Shown: positions 44,343 through 53,021, numbered from the stretch's first letter. The stretch: 64,000 nt of DNA from Pseudomonas violetae (GCF_023072615.1 NZ_JAKNRW010000005.1:1-64000); one strand, 5' to 3'. Notes: generated by a model not told the origin, from the sequence alone. Made by a program: numbers and translations.

Positions 44343-44684
44343 CTATTTCTTCAGCGAGTCATACGCCTCCAACGTACGCAACGAATAGATATAAGCCGCG
44401 CCGGCGTTGAGAGAGATTGCGGTTGCCAATGCGGCCGCCACTTCTTCGCGGCTTGCGCCAGCTTTGATCGCTGCGTCCGTATGGGCGGCGATGCATCCGT
44501 CACATCGGGTAGTGACAGCAACAGCAATCGAAATCAACTCACGGGTTTTGGCATCCAGCACATCGTTTTCGGCGGCGGCCTCACCAAGAGCCATGTAAGC
44601 CTTCACCATTTTTGGGTTGCTCTTTCCGAGCGCGCCGAAGGCCTTCTGAATAGTGGGTAGCAATTCGGACCAGTTGTTGAACAT
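44343..44684 (-). CDS. Carboxymuconolactone decarboxylase/AhpD-like protein
   Basis: A 113-residue protein with the AhpD-type redox motif CDGC followed by His (TRCDGCIAAHTDAAIKAG, about residues 56-73) and the surrounding EEVAAALATAISLNAG helices. ATG 44684 follows CAGGAG at 8 bases; the frame to 44792 is unsupported because it runs toward the divergent regulator. It is likely an alkylhydroperoxidase-like reductase for oxidant defence. It lies between an RclC-like and an AraC-type gene. Confidence 0.9.
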   Translation of the reverse strand: MFNNWSELLPTIQKAFGALGKSNPKMVKAYMALGEAAAENDVLDAKTRELISIAVAVTTRCDGCIAAHTDAAIKAGASREEVAAALATAISLNAGAAYIYSLRTLEAYDSLKK

Positions 44685-44792
44685 CGCATGACTCCTGAGC
44701 ATGTTGGTGTAGTGTTTCGACAGGCTCAGTTTTCCCCTGCAGCGTGATGTCAGTTTGTCCAATCCGCTCAATTTTTTATGCGAAGCTCTCAA

Positions 44793-45698
44793 ATGAATTC
44801 GATCGATAAGCTCATCAGCCTAGCTAACGTCCGAGGTAGCGTGGATCTCCGATGTCAGTTTCAGGGAGATTGGGCACGAGATCACGAGCAAGAAGTCTTA
44901 GGGAAAGCGCCATATCACATTGTGCTTGAGGGAGAGTGTCGAGTTGAGTTCCCGGACGGGCAACGCCTGCCCATGCGAGCTGGGGACATTTTGCTTCTGC
45001 CTCGCGGTGCACCGCACATCATGCATAGCATTGGGAAAACGGTTGAGCCCAGCACACCAAGGCTGGTTTCCAATGCGAGACTGCCGCTCTACCGCATTGG
45101 GGGCGTGAGTTCTGATCTAGACATGCTTTGCGGAGGCTTTCACTACAATCGAGCCTCGATGTTATTCGCCGCCCTTCCCGAACATCTCGTAATTCCAAGC
45201 GCAGCCCTCCCTGCGAGCGCGCCCCTGCCGGCACTGGTTGAAATGCTGAGAGGTGAAGCAGATAGCGATCAGGTCGGCGCACATTATTTACTCGATGCCT
45301 TGTCCCAAGCGCTGTTCACATTGATCCTGCGCGCTCACATCGCGAGCCAAGGTCAACACACCGGCACCTTGGCCTTGCTGTCCGATAAGAGGCTGAGCCG
45401 CGCTTGGCAATCCATGCTGGCTGATCCTGCGCACGAGTGGACCGTTGACGGTCTCGCTGAAACCGCAAGCATGTCTCGCGCAACGTTTATGCGAGCCTTC
45501 GTACGCGTAGCTGGAGTTTCACCTTGGGTATTGTTGACCCAAGTCCGAATGGAGTTAGCGTTCAGCCTGCTAAGCCACTCACATTTGGGTTTGAGCGACA
45601 TTGCTTCCCAAGTGGGGTATCAGTCCCAAGCGGCTTTCAGCAAAAAATTCAAGGAAATATACGGTGAAGCACCAGGGAGAGTGAGGCGCGGAATGTAA
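44793..45698 (+). CDS. AraC-family regulator with cupin domain (RclR-like)
   Basis: A 301-residue regulator: an N-terminal cupin (GECRVEFPDGQRLPMRAGDILLLPRGAPHIM, about residues 43-73) and two C-terminal helix-turn-helix repeats (WTVDGLAETASMSRATFMRAF and LGLSDIASQVGYQSQAAFSKKFKEIYG). The start at 44793 gives the opening MNSIDKLISLANVRGSVDL used by RclR-like proteins; ATG 44778 five codons upstream is possible. It is divergent from the AhpD-like gene, which with the DUF417 gene is the probable target. Two cysteines (near residues 21 and 112) could be redox sensors, as in RclR; that is inference. Confidence 0.9.
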   Translation: MNSIDKLISLANVRGSVDLRCQFQGDWARDHEQEVLGKAPYHIVLEGECRVEFPDGQRLPMRAGDILLLPRGAPHIMHSIGKTVEPSTPRLVSNARLPLYRIGGVSSDLDMLCGGFHYNRASMLFAALPEHLVIPSAALPASAPLPALVEMLRGEADSDQVGAHYLLDALSQALFTLILRAHIASQGQHTGTLALLSDKRLSRAWQSMLADPAHEWTVDGLAETASMSRATFMRAFVRVAGVSPWVLLTQVRMELAFSLLSHSHLGLSDIASQVGYQSQAAFSKKFKEIYGEAPGRVRRGM

Positions 45699-46030
45699 CA
45701 TCTCCGACATTTCCATATGCCGGACGATGAGGACGATTTACTAGCCTCGTGCGGCTCGGGATACGGTAAAGCTATCTCGCACCGTCACGCGGTTAATTGG
45801 TGGTGAGATTTGGATCGTGGCGTTGGCAAGTATTGAAGGACGAGATCCGTTGGCTGTTCATGAGCCAGCGTTGTCGTCTGTCAGCCATGAAATGTTCGGC
45901 TGTATTGCGATGATGCAAACTCGCTTGATCCCGTCTGGAGGTCGGTTCTATGTGCTTAACCTGCGGTGTCCCCAGGCGTTAGAAACAGGTTTAACCAAGC
46001 AGCCTGCGACCATCAGCCGAGGCGTTCTTT
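45699..46030. other. Gap at the boundary between mosaic and core DNA
   Basis: About 330 bp. A plus-strand frame 45817-46032 (71 codons) has no family and no clear ribosome-binding site. The change from lower-GC mosaic sequence to compact core genes occurs here. Confidence 0.4.
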
Positions 46031-46187
46031 GAGTGCCTGTTCGACTAATGAACGCTTGCGCGTGGGGGCGCCCTCTCCCGGCATGCGCCAGTGACTGTCG
46101 GCTGCCGCTTGTACCGGCGACGATGGCTGCCTGTTTGATGAAGTTTCGCCGTGTCGGCATGATGAGTTTTTCCGGCGCATTGTTCAT
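46031..46187 (-). pseudogene. Tat-exported agmatine deiminase-like remnant
   Basis: The frame starts at ATG 46187, overlapping the end of the polyamine-binding-protein gene, or at ATG 46160 (MPTRRNFIKQAAIVAGT), a twin-arginine signal peptide. After about 26 codons the frame shifts: the neighbouring frame reads ADSHWRMPGEGAPTRKRSL, where WRMPGEGAP is the opening block of agmatine deiminase proteins, and ends at TGA near 46029. The remaining 300 or so residues are absent. The gene was probably the last of the agu operon and lost its main part at the junction with the mosaic region. Confidence 0.65.
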
Positions 46188-47281
46188 TTGGCGGTAGCCG
46201 TCTTGAATTTGGTCCAGGTGCGCATTCGCGCTCGCATATCGGCCTGGGGAATGTCCTTGCCTGGAATCAGCCGTGCGTAGGTGGCCTCATTGAGGTAGAT
46301 GTCGGGGTTGTTGCGCATCGTTGCATCGACGCTTGCGCGGGCCTTGGCGTTGGAGGTCGGGTAACCGGTGAAGTTGCTGATGGCGGCCATGTGCTCGGGT
46401 TGCATCACAAAATTGATGAACGCGTAGGCGTATTCCGGGTGTTTGGCGTCTACCGGAATGGCCATGGTGTCCATCCATACGGTGGTGCCTTCCCGGGGGA
46501 TGCGGTATTCGAATCGGGTGTTTTTGCCCGCGCCGTCCGAGGTGCGTTGGGCCTGGGTCATGTCGCCGCTGTAGCCCAATGACACGCACAGGTTGCCGTT
46601 AACCAGGTCTGTGACGGGTTGCGACTGAAATTTGCGAATGTACGGTCGCAGTTTCATCAGCAGTTCACTCGCGGCAGTCAGGTCTTCGGCTTTGGCGCTA
46701 CGTGGGTTGCGGCCCAGGTAGTTGAGGACGACGGCCAGTACTTCGTCCGGTGAGTCGATGATCGAGATGCCACAGTCGGCAAACTTCGCCGCCAGTTCCG
46801 GCTTGAACAGCATGTCCAGGCTGCTGACCGGGGCATCAGGCGCGCGTTGTTTGATCTGGTCGTCGTTGTAGGTCAGGCCGATGGTGCCCCAGGTGTAGGG
46901 TACGGTGGCTTGGCTTGAGGTTTTATATTGCGTGCGTAGCTTCTGCAGGCCGGGTTCGATGTCATCCAGGGCACTGAGTTTTGAGCGATCCAGGGGTAGC
47001 AGGCTGCCGGCGCGCATCAGGCGTTCGGCGACGGTGTCGCCGGGAAAGATCAGGTCGTAGCCACTGCCGCCGGCGAGCATTTTGGCTTCCAGGGTTTCGC
47101 TGCCGTCCATGACGTCATAGATCACCTTGATCCCGGTTTCGGCGGTGAAGCGGCTCAGTGTGTCTTCGGCGAAGTAGTCGGACCAGTTGTACAGCCGCAG
47201 GGTTTTCTCTTCGGCATGCAGCGACGCTGACGCAACGGCCAGGCCCAGTGCGCCCAGTAAGAGTGTGTGGGGAATGCGCAT
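46184..47281 (-). CDS. Periplasmic polyamine-binding protein (PotF/SpuD type)
   Basis: A 365-residue exported binding protein for spermidine or putrescine. Signal peptide at 1-23 (ending LHAEE). LRLYNWSDYFAEDTLSRF starts the mature part and aromatic/acidic ligand residues of PotF-like proteins are seen in YNWSDY, the DGSETLEAKML region and YTWGTIG. It starts at ATG 47281, 1 bp behind the stop of aguB, with GGAGGAG upstream. Binding protein without transporter genes here, so it must use permeases elsewhere or signal through a partner. The tail overlaps the Tat remnant. Confidence 0.92.
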   Translation of the reverse strand: MRIPHTLLLGALGLAVASASLHAEEKTLRLYNWSDYFAEDTLSRFTAETGIKVIYDVMDGSETLEAKMLAGGSGYDLIFPGDTVAERLMRAGSLLPLDRSKLSALDDIEPGLQKLRTQYKTSSQATVPYTWGTIGLTYNDDQIKQRAPDAPVSSLDMLFKPELAAKFADCGISIIDSPDEVLAVVLNYLGRNPRSAKAEDLTAASELLMKLRPYIRKFQSQPVTDLVNGNLCVSLGYSGDMTQAQRTSDGAGKNTRFEYRIPREGTTVWMDTMAIPVDAKHPEYAYAFINFVMQPEHMAAISNFTGYPTSNAKARASVDATMRNNPDIYLNEATYARLIPGKDIPQADMRARMRTWTKFKTATAK

Positions 47282-47282
47282 G

Positions 47283-48191
47283 TCAGACTCCTCCAGTATT
47301 CCAGCGTGCATGAAGATGACGACCGTCCTGGCTCAGCAGCGCCCCGTACATCTCAGGGCGCCGGTCGCGGTAGATGCCCCAGCTCAGGCGCTCTTCACGC
47401 ATCGCGCCGAGGTCGAGCCGTTGGACCAGCACACCGGTGCTGTCGCGGTCGGCCTCGGCCAGCAGCTTGCCCTTGTGGTCACAGATGAAGGACGAACCGT
47501 AGAAGCTCATTTGCAGGGAGGGGGCGGTGGTCGCCACTTCCCTGCCGACGCGGTTGGCGGCGACTACCGGCAGCAGGTTCGCAGCTGCGTGGCCACGCAT
47601 GGTCATCTGCCAGTGGTCGCGCGAATCCAGGGTTTCGCAACCAGGCTCGGAGCCGATAGCGGTTGGAAACAACAGGATTTCGGCGCCCATCAGCGCCAGG
47701 CAGCGAGCCGTCTCGGGGAACCACTGGTCCCAGCAAATGCCGACGCCGATGCGCCCGAATGCCGTGTCCCAGGCCTGGAAGCCGGTGTCGCCGGGGCTGA
47801 AGTATTCCTTCTCCTGATAGCCGATGGCGTTGGGGATATGGGTTTTGCGATACACCCCCAGCAAGCGCCCATCGGCATCGGCCACGGCCAGGGAATTGAA
47901 GCAGGCATTACCGGCCCTCTCGAACCAGCTTAGCGGCAGCACCACCCCGAGCTCCCTGGCCAGCGCGGCGAACCGTTTGAGCAGATGGCTGGCCTGAAAC
48001 TCTTCGGCCAGCGCCAGGTGTTTATGGCTTTGTTCGATGCAGAAATATGGCGTGGCAAACAGTTCCTGCAGCAGAATGACCTGGGCGCCCTTCGCTGCTG
48101 CTTCACGTACGAGGCGTTCGGCTCGATCGAGGTTGCTCGGCAAATCCCAGGTGCAGGGCATCTGCGTGGTCGCGATGGTTAATAGTGTCAT
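47283..48191 (-). CDS. aguB: N-carbamoylputrescine amidase
   Basis: Hydrolyses N-carbamoylputrescine to putrescine, CO2 and ammonia. A 302-residue nitrilase-superfamily enzyme with the Glu-Lys-Cys triad: QELFATPYFC (Glu), YRKTHIPNAIGYQEKEYFSPG (Lys) and GICWDQWFPE (Cys). ATG 48191 follows AGGGGTG; the longer frame to 48434 lies within aguA and is rejected. It is 4 bp downstream of aguA and 1 bp upstream of the binding-protein gene, forming a tight operon. Confidence 0.95.
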   Translation of the reverse strand: MTLLTIATTQMPCTWDLPSNLDRAERLVREAAAKGAQVILLQELFATPYFCIEQSHKHLALAEEFQASHLLKRFAALARELGVVLPLSWFERAGNACFNSLAVADADGRLLGVYRKTHIPNAIGYQEKEYFSPGDTGFQAWDTAFGRIGVGICWDQWFPETARCLALMGAEILLFPTAIGSEPGCETLDSRDHWQMTMRGHAAANLLPVVAANRVGREVATTAPSLQMSFYGSSFICDHKGKLLAEADRDSTGVLVQRLDLGAMREERLSWGIYRDRRPEMYGALLSQDGRHLHARWNTGGV

Positions 48192-48195
48192 GGCA

Positions 48196-49248
48196 TCACC
48201 CCTGTACTGGCCAGGCCGGTTGCTGCTGGGTGATGCAATGCACCCCGCCACCGCCGTGCGCCAGGTTGTTGATGCGCACCGGTACCACTTCGCGACCCGG
48301 GAATGCCTGGGCCAATACCCCGGCCGCGACGTTGTCGGCGTCGATGCCATAGGCCGGCATGATGATCGCGTTGTTCGCGATGTAGAAATTGGTGTAGGAG
48401 GCACAGAACACTTCAGCTTCGGTGTCCACGGCATCAGTGGCTTCGTACAGCTCGATCAGTTCGAAACTGCGCCCGTGGGCATCGGTGGCCAGTTCCAACG
48501 CGCGGCGGTTTTCCCGGGCGACTTCGGCGTACGGCGAGCCGGTGTCGTGGGTCGCATCTACCAGCAGAACGCCAGGATGGGCGAAGGCGCAGACGCCGTC
48601 GACGTGGCCGTCCGTCATATCGCCCGTCACGTGGTCCGGGTCACCGGGTAGCCAGATAGTTTTTTTCACACCCAGCAGGCGGGTGAAGATCTCTTCGATC
48701 TCGGCCTTGGTCACCCCGGGATTGCGATTGGGATTGAGCAGTACCGACTCAGTGGTGATCAGCGTGCCCTCGCCGTCGACATGGATCGCCCCGCCTTCGT
48801 TACTCAGCGTCGTGCCGAAAAACTGCACGCCTAGACGCTCAAGTGCCCGGCGCGCCAGGGTTTCGTCGAGGTCGTGGGCCGACTTGCCGCCCCAGGCATT
48901 GAACCGCCAACTGACCCCGGCCAGGCCCTGTTGCGGATGGCAGACGAAGCTTGGGCCAGAGTCGCGGCACCAGCTGTCGTTGACCGCCAATTCAATGAAT
49001 TCGATGTTGGGGCCGCAGAGTGCCTTGGCACTGGCGACAGCAGACGGATCGACCACCATGTTCACCGGCTCGAAGCGCGCGATGGCGTTGGCCACCCGGG
49101 CGAAATCGGTTTGCACCATCGCCAACGTGACGCCCCAGCTTGACTCCCACAGCGCCTGATTGTGCGGCCAGACCATCCAGGTCGCGGCGTGCTTGACCCA
49201 CTCCGCTGGCATCTGCCAGCCACTGTTCCTACGATCATCGTGCTGCAT
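48196..49248 (-). CDS. aguA: Agmatine deiminase
   Basis: Converts agmatine to N-carbamoylputrescine and ammonia. A 350-residue guanidino-modifying enzyme of the PAD_porph family: MPAEWVKHAATWMVWPHN near the start, NDSWCRDSGPSFV (about residues 93-106), LSNEGGAIHVDGEGTL, and the catalytic cysteine in HGGGGVHCITQQQP near residue 339. It is the first gene of the aguA-aguB-binding-protein operon. The divergent LysR gene begins 134 bp away. Confidence 0.95.
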   Translation of the reverse strand: MQHDDRRNSGWQMPAEWVKHAATWMVWPHNQALWESSWGVTLAMVQTDFARVANAIARFEPVNMVVDPSAVASAKALCGPNIEFIELAVNDSWCRDSGPSFVCHPQQGLAGVSWRFNAWGGKSAHDLDETLARRALERLGVQFFGTTLSNEGGAIHVDGEGTLITTESVLLNPNRNPGVTKAEIEEIFTRLLGVKKTIWLPGDPDHVTGDMTDGHVDGVCAFAHPGVLLVDATHDTGSPYAEVARENRRALELATDAHGRSFELIELYEATDAVDTEAEVFCASYTNFYIANNAIIMPAYGIDADNVAAGVLAQAFPGREVVPVRINNLAHGGGGVHCITQQQPAWPVQG

Positions 49249-49382
49249 GCTATAAACCCCTTAGTTAAGTCATTGTGTTCAATGAAAACTGCATTCTTGG
49301 CCCTGGCATGCATGCTACGGTCGTGATTACGGGCTAACAAACGATGGATTTTGTGGATAAGTGATTAGAGGAGCTTATCAAT

Positions 49383-50234
49383 ATGCTCAAGCACTGGCCC
49401 CCGCTCGGTACGCTTCGCGGCTTTGAAGCCGCAGCTCGGCTGGGCAGTTTTCACAAGGCGGCCGATGAGCTGCACCTGACCCAGTCGGCGATCAGTCAGC
49501 AGATCCGCACGCTGGAGGCCTACCTGGAACAGCCGCTGTTTTTTCGCAGTGGGCGCAGTGTCAGCCTGACGGATGCCGGTCAAGATTTGCTCAGTACCAC
49601 CCAGGCGTTACTGCAACAACTGGCGGTTGGCATTCGCCGTCTCGGGCAATATCAGAAACCCAATCAACTGGTGCTCAACACCACGCCAACCTTTGCCCGG
49701 CACTGGCTGCTGCCGCGCCTGGGGGATTTTCGGCGTCGGCATCCAGAAGTCGACCTGTGGATTTTCAGCACCAATGAAGTGCCGGACATGACCACCCAAA
49801 CCATCGACCTCGCCGTGCGCGATGACATCAGCTCCCAGGCCGAGTGCAGCTTCAAGGTGTTGCATGCCGATCGCCTGTATCCGGCGTGTCATCCGGGCCT
49901 GCTGGCGGTGCCGCCTGAGCAGCGCACGACTCTGCATGGCGAGCGGGAGATGGACTGGAGTCATTGGGCCGTAGAGGCCGGCATTGACGTGGGGCAGCGG
50001 GATCAGGGGCTGAATTTTTCCGATCCCGGATTATTGCTGGACGCGGCGTGTGCAGGGCTTGGCATTGCGCTGGTCAGTCAGCTGCTGAGCCGGAACGCGC
50101 GCGATGGTGGGTTGTTGGCGCCTTTGGTGGAGGACACTATTCGGGGGCCGAACTGGGCGTTGTTGACCCACAGGGACAGTGAAAACAACCCGTTGGCGCG
50201 CAGTTTTGTAGAGTGGTTGCAGGCCAATTTATAG
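49383..50234 (+). CDS. LysR-family regulator (GcvA-like), divergent from aguA
   Basis: A 283-residue regulator with PLGTLRGFEAAARLGSFHKAADELHLTQSAISQQIRTLE (residues 7-45), the GcvA/AmpR-like start, and a substrate domain from about residue 95. The 134-bp divergent gap with aguA suggests that it controls the agmatine operon; in P. aeruginosa the agu operon is instead controlled by a TetR-type protein, so this is a different arrangement. REP sequences follow it. Confidence 0.9.
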   Translation: MLKHWPPLGTLRGFEAAARLGSFHKAADELHLTQSAISQQIRTLEAYLEQPLFFRSGRSVSLTDAGQDLLSTTQALLQQLAVGIRRLGQYQKPNQLVLNTTPTFARHWLLPRLGDFRRRHPEVDLWIFSTNEVPDMTTQTIDLAVRDDISSQAECSFKVLHADRLYPACHPGLLAVPPEQRTTLHGEREMDWSHWAVEAGIDVGQRDQGLNFSDPGLLLDAACAGLGIALVSQLLSRNARDGGLLAPLVEDTIRGPNWALLTHRDSENNPLARSFVEWLQANL

Positions 50235-50320
50235 GAGCTGGCTTGCTGACGATCGGGGTTGCCAGGCGGGTAACTCTGTTGGCTGACACTGTGCTATCGC
50301 GGGCAAGCCTTGCTCCACAG
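50231..50320. repeat. REP-like palindromic pair
   Basis: ATAGGAGCTGGCTTGCTGAC and, after about 40 bp, ATCGCGGGCAAGCCTTGCTC carry the facing REP cores of Pseudomonas. The pair lies after the LysR gene. Confidence 0.65.
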
Positions 50321-50344
50321 GTTGCTCGCAGATTGTGGCCCCAT

Positions 50345-50356
50345 CCCCCCCCCCCC
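50345..50356 (+). repeat. Homopolymer of 12 C
   Basis: A run of 12 cytosines ends 5 bp before the end of hipA. It is outside the coding sequence, so slippage would not alter the protein; it may alter the 3' UTR. Confidence 0.9.
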
Positions 50357-50361
50357 AGTGG

Positions 50362-51573
50362 CTACCTCATTCGCTGGGTACTGACCGCTGCGCTAGACAT
50401 AACCAGTTCTTCGCCGCGCAGACAGGTGGCGTAATAATCCTTGAGTTCCTCCTCCCAGCCGATGACTTCATCAAGCATGTGCTCGGCATGGTCGCGGGTC
50501 AGAGCGAAGTGGGCATGGTGGCTGAGCAGGTTGACGCGGCTGATACTGGTGCCGTCCCGGCCTGCGGCCATGGACAGGGTCTGGGCAGGACCTTCATCGA
50601 CAATCGGCAATACGTCGTACATCGGTGACAGGCGCCACTGCCCGCCGATCCAGATGATCGAGTGGTTGCGCGGATGGTCGTCGCAGTTACCCACCAGGGC
50701 GTTGTAGCACATGCGTTTGAACAGCTCTTGCAGATCGCCGTCGGGTACGCCCCGCCGGCGCATTTCATCGGCTACCGAGGCGTAGCGCCAATCACGGTGA
50801 TACTGCTCGTTCCATTCGGAATCCAGCAGGGTCAGCGCGCTGAGCATCGGGATGCGCCGTGCGCCGTCGGCCAGTGGGGTTCGGTCGAAACGCTCGATCA
50901 ACAGCGTAGAAGGCGATTGGGCATACAAGGCGGTGTTGGCCACGTTCAAGCCTTTCGACGCGGCAAAGGTCATGCAGGCGTATTCGATCGCGGGAAAATC
51001 ATAGAGGTCGAACCGGTCGCGGGGCTTGGCCAGGATCAGCATTCCGCCGTCCTGCAACGTGCGCTTGGGTCGTGCACCACCCAGTGACGAGCGCTGCTGG
51101 CGGATGTTGAGCATGGCGATCGACTGTTCATCAAGCTGACCGTCGTATACCGCTTCGCAAGCCTCAATGAACTTCCCCAGCCCTTTCAGCGTGGGCACCG
51201 GTCCTTCTCCCAAGCCAGGTGCGGGCACGGTCGCGGTGCCGGCCAGGAGGTTACCGACCCGGTCGTTGTTCGGCGACTTGAGGAGGAAATCAATAGGTGC
51301 CAGCACCTGTCCGTATGCGCGCTGCAGCAGGCGCTCGCCCCAACCGTCCGGCATCGCGTCATTGATGAAGCCGGGAATGCCACGGTTTTTGCTGATGCCG
51401 GTATAGGCTTCGGTGCGTAAGGGGTAGTTGATCGGATCAGGCACCCAGCCACCGCGTTCGACGTAGTCAGGGGCATAAATGAACTCACCGAATTTGCCTT
51501 GCAGCGATACCCGGCCCAGGGTCAGCAGTTCACCAGTGTCCGGGTGCTCCATGTAAATGTAGGCACGAGACAT
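50362..51573 (-). CDS. hipA: HipA-family toxin kinase
   Basis: A 403-residue type II toxin related to HipA, a serine/threonine kinase that in E. coli phosphorylates glutamyl-tRNA synthetase. Catalytic loop NALVGNCDDHPRNHSII (residues 291-307, with Asp299 and Asn303), the metal-binding aspartate in LSPMYDVLP (Asp320) and the phosphate-binding stretch SSLGGARPK (162-170). The ATG overlaps the hipB stop by one base (TGATG). The full length and motifs suggest activity. Confidence 0.92.
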   Translation of the reverse strand: MSRAYIYMEHPDTGELLTLGRVSLQGKFGEFIYAPDYVERGGWVPDPINYPLRTEAYTGISKNRGIPGFINDAMPDGWGERLLQRAYGQVLAPIDFLLKSPNNDRVGNLLAGTATVPAPGLGEGPVPTLKGLGKFIEACEAVYDGQLDEQSIAMLNIRQQRSSLGGARPKRTLQDGGMLILAKPRDRFDLYDFPAIEYACMTFAASKGLNVANTALYAQSPSTLLIERFDRTPLADGARRIPMLSALTLLDSEWNEQYHRDWRYASVADEMRRRGVPDGDLQELFKRMCYNALVGNCDDHPRNHSIIWIGGQWRLSPMYDVLPIVDEGPAQTLSMAAGRDGTSISRVNLLSHHAHFALTRDHAEHMLDEVIGWEEELKDYYATCLRGEELVMSSAAVSTQRMR

Positions 51574-51917
51574 CAGAACTCCTGCGCTTTGGCTTTTGGC
51601 AGGCGTACCCGCCTCGAGGCGATGCTCTGGTAGGCATCTGCATCAGTGACATAACGGGTGACCTGCGACGTGGTTTCCACCCCGTCCAGTGAGGCAAAGA
51701 CCGTCTCGTTTATGCCCAGGCGCCACAGCACCAGCATGAATGAACGCAGATCCACTGACTCCGAGCCATTCTCGATCTTGCGCAGGATGTGCTCGGAAAT
51801 CCCCAAAGCCAATTTGATATCCGCTTGTCGCAAGCCGAGTGCCAGACGCCTGGATTTGACCAAGAGGCCTATTCTCGCGAGGGTATCAGCGCAGGCAACC
51901 GGAAAAAACTCGTTCAT
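51573..51917 (-). CDS. hipB: HipB-family antitoxin, helix-turn-helix
   Basis: A 114-residue antitoxin with a Cro/C1-type helix-turn-helix (GLLVKSRRLALGLRQADIKLALGISEHILRKIENG, about residues 17-51). It is followed directly by hipA. AGAGG lies about 7 bases before ATG 51917. The upstream gap carries repeats that could be its operator. In this family the antitoxin represses its own operon. Confidence 0.9.
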   Translation of the reverse strand: MNEFFPVACADTLARIGLLVKSRRLALGLRQADIKLALGISEHILRKIENGSESVDLRSFMLVLWRLGINETVFASLDGVETTSQVTRYVTDADAYQSIASRRVRLPKAKAQEF

Positions 51918-51947
51918 AACACGCCTCTGGCGGAGGATTAATTTTAA

Positions 51948-51999
51948 TAAGGTTCACCCTATCACGTTTTATAAAGTTTATTAACAATATAAGGCTCAC
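51948..51999. promoter_or_regulatory. Direct repeats upstream of hipBA, possible HipB operators
   Basis: TAAGGTTCAC at 51948-51957 and TAAGGCTCAC at 51990-51999 are direct repeats 42 bp apart (about four helical turns), 31 bp upstream of hipB. A TTATAAAGTTTATTAA palindrome lies between them at 51969-51984. Both fit self-repression by HipB. Confidence 0.5.
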
Positions 52000-52310
52000 G
52001 CAGCTTAGCTTTAAAGTATTTTATACGTATTCATGTAGATATTAAATTGTCCTGTCTTGCTTGAAAATATCCTCCTCAAAGGGCTCAGGTAGACGGCCTT
52101 TCAGGTCACCTTCGTGCAGCGCTCCACTGGAACCCTGCTACTCCCGGCAAGGGTCATAGAGCACTTGCCCTGCGGCCTTCGCAGTCTGTGTCTACTATAA
52201 AAGTCTGCGCGAGCACCTGTTCGATCATGGAATGAGAAACCCCGTGCCAAGCATCGTCCGGCAGGCTGGAACGCCTGGTGATGCCGATCTCCAATTAAAC
52301 TGGATCTATC

Positions 52311-52964
52311 ATGAAAACGCTCCCGGGTATCTGCACCTGTCTGCTCGCCGCCAGCGCGGCGACGAGCCTTTGCGCCAGAGCGGCCACCCCTGCCCCACTG
52401 TTCAAGACCAGTTTCGACTGCACCATCGCGACGGCACCGGTGGAAAAGCTGATCTGTCGCGATGCGCAACTGGCGCGAATGGACCGTGAACTGAACCGCC
52501 TGTATCGCCTGGCGCTCACGGACGAACGCTCGGTTCCGCGCCCGGAAAAAGTCATCACCGACCAGAAAGTCTGGATGCTGACGCGCAATCATTGCTTCAC
52601 CGAGGCTGATCCCAAGGTGTGCGCGGTGGGTCGCTATGCCGAACGCGCCCATCAGTTGCGCCAGGGCTCGGCCATCGTCAGGACCAAGGACCCGGACCGC
52701 CTGACTCAAGGCCCCCTGGCGATTCGGTGTGCGGGGCTGAACGCGCTGATCGCCGCCACCTATTTCAATGCCGAACCTGGCGTTGTTTACCTGCGATGGG
52801 CCAACACGTCGATCACGCTGAACCAGGAGCCTGCGCGGACTGGGCTGCGTTACAGCGGCAAGGACAACAGTGGTTACTACAGTTTTTCGCAAACAGGGGA
52901 TGATGTGCTGTTCCAGAAGCCGGGCTCCGGGACCCTGCGCTGTCGAATGGAGCCAACGGGGTGA
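52311..52964 (+). CDS. LprI/MliC-type lysozyme inhibitor-like protein
   Basis: A 217-residue secreted protein with a signal peptide (1-25, ending ARA). Residues 30-105 form an LprI-like domain, FDCTIATAPVEKLICRDAQLARMDRELNRLY, with four cysteines; residues 140-215 form a MliC-like domain, YLRWANTSITLNQEPARTGLRYS and FSQTGDDVLFQKPGSGTLRCR, as in the c-type lysozyme inhibitors. Two inhibitor-like domains in one chain is notable. AT-rich and spacer sequence precede it; the TGA is 56 bp before the mechanosensitive-channel gene. Confidence 0.82.
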   Translation: MKTLPGICTCLLAASAATSLCARAATPAPLFKTSFDCTIATAPVEKLICRDAQLARMDRELNRLYRLALTDERSVPRPEKVITDQKVWMLTRNHCFTEADPKVCAVGRYAERAHQLRQGSAIVRTKDPDRLTQGPLAIRCAGLNALIAATYFNAEPGVVYLRWANTSITLNQEPARTGLRYSGKDNSGYYSFSQTGDDVLFQKPGSGTLRCRMEPTG

Positions 52965-53021
52965 TCGACGGGTGACGCAGGCTGCGCCATCTACATCAGA
53001 AAGCGGGGGTGGGACGCGTCT

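Noticed and set aside
48192..48434. Longer start of aguB at 48434
   Set aside because: The extension lies wholly within aguA in another frame and the ATG at 48191 has a site of its own.
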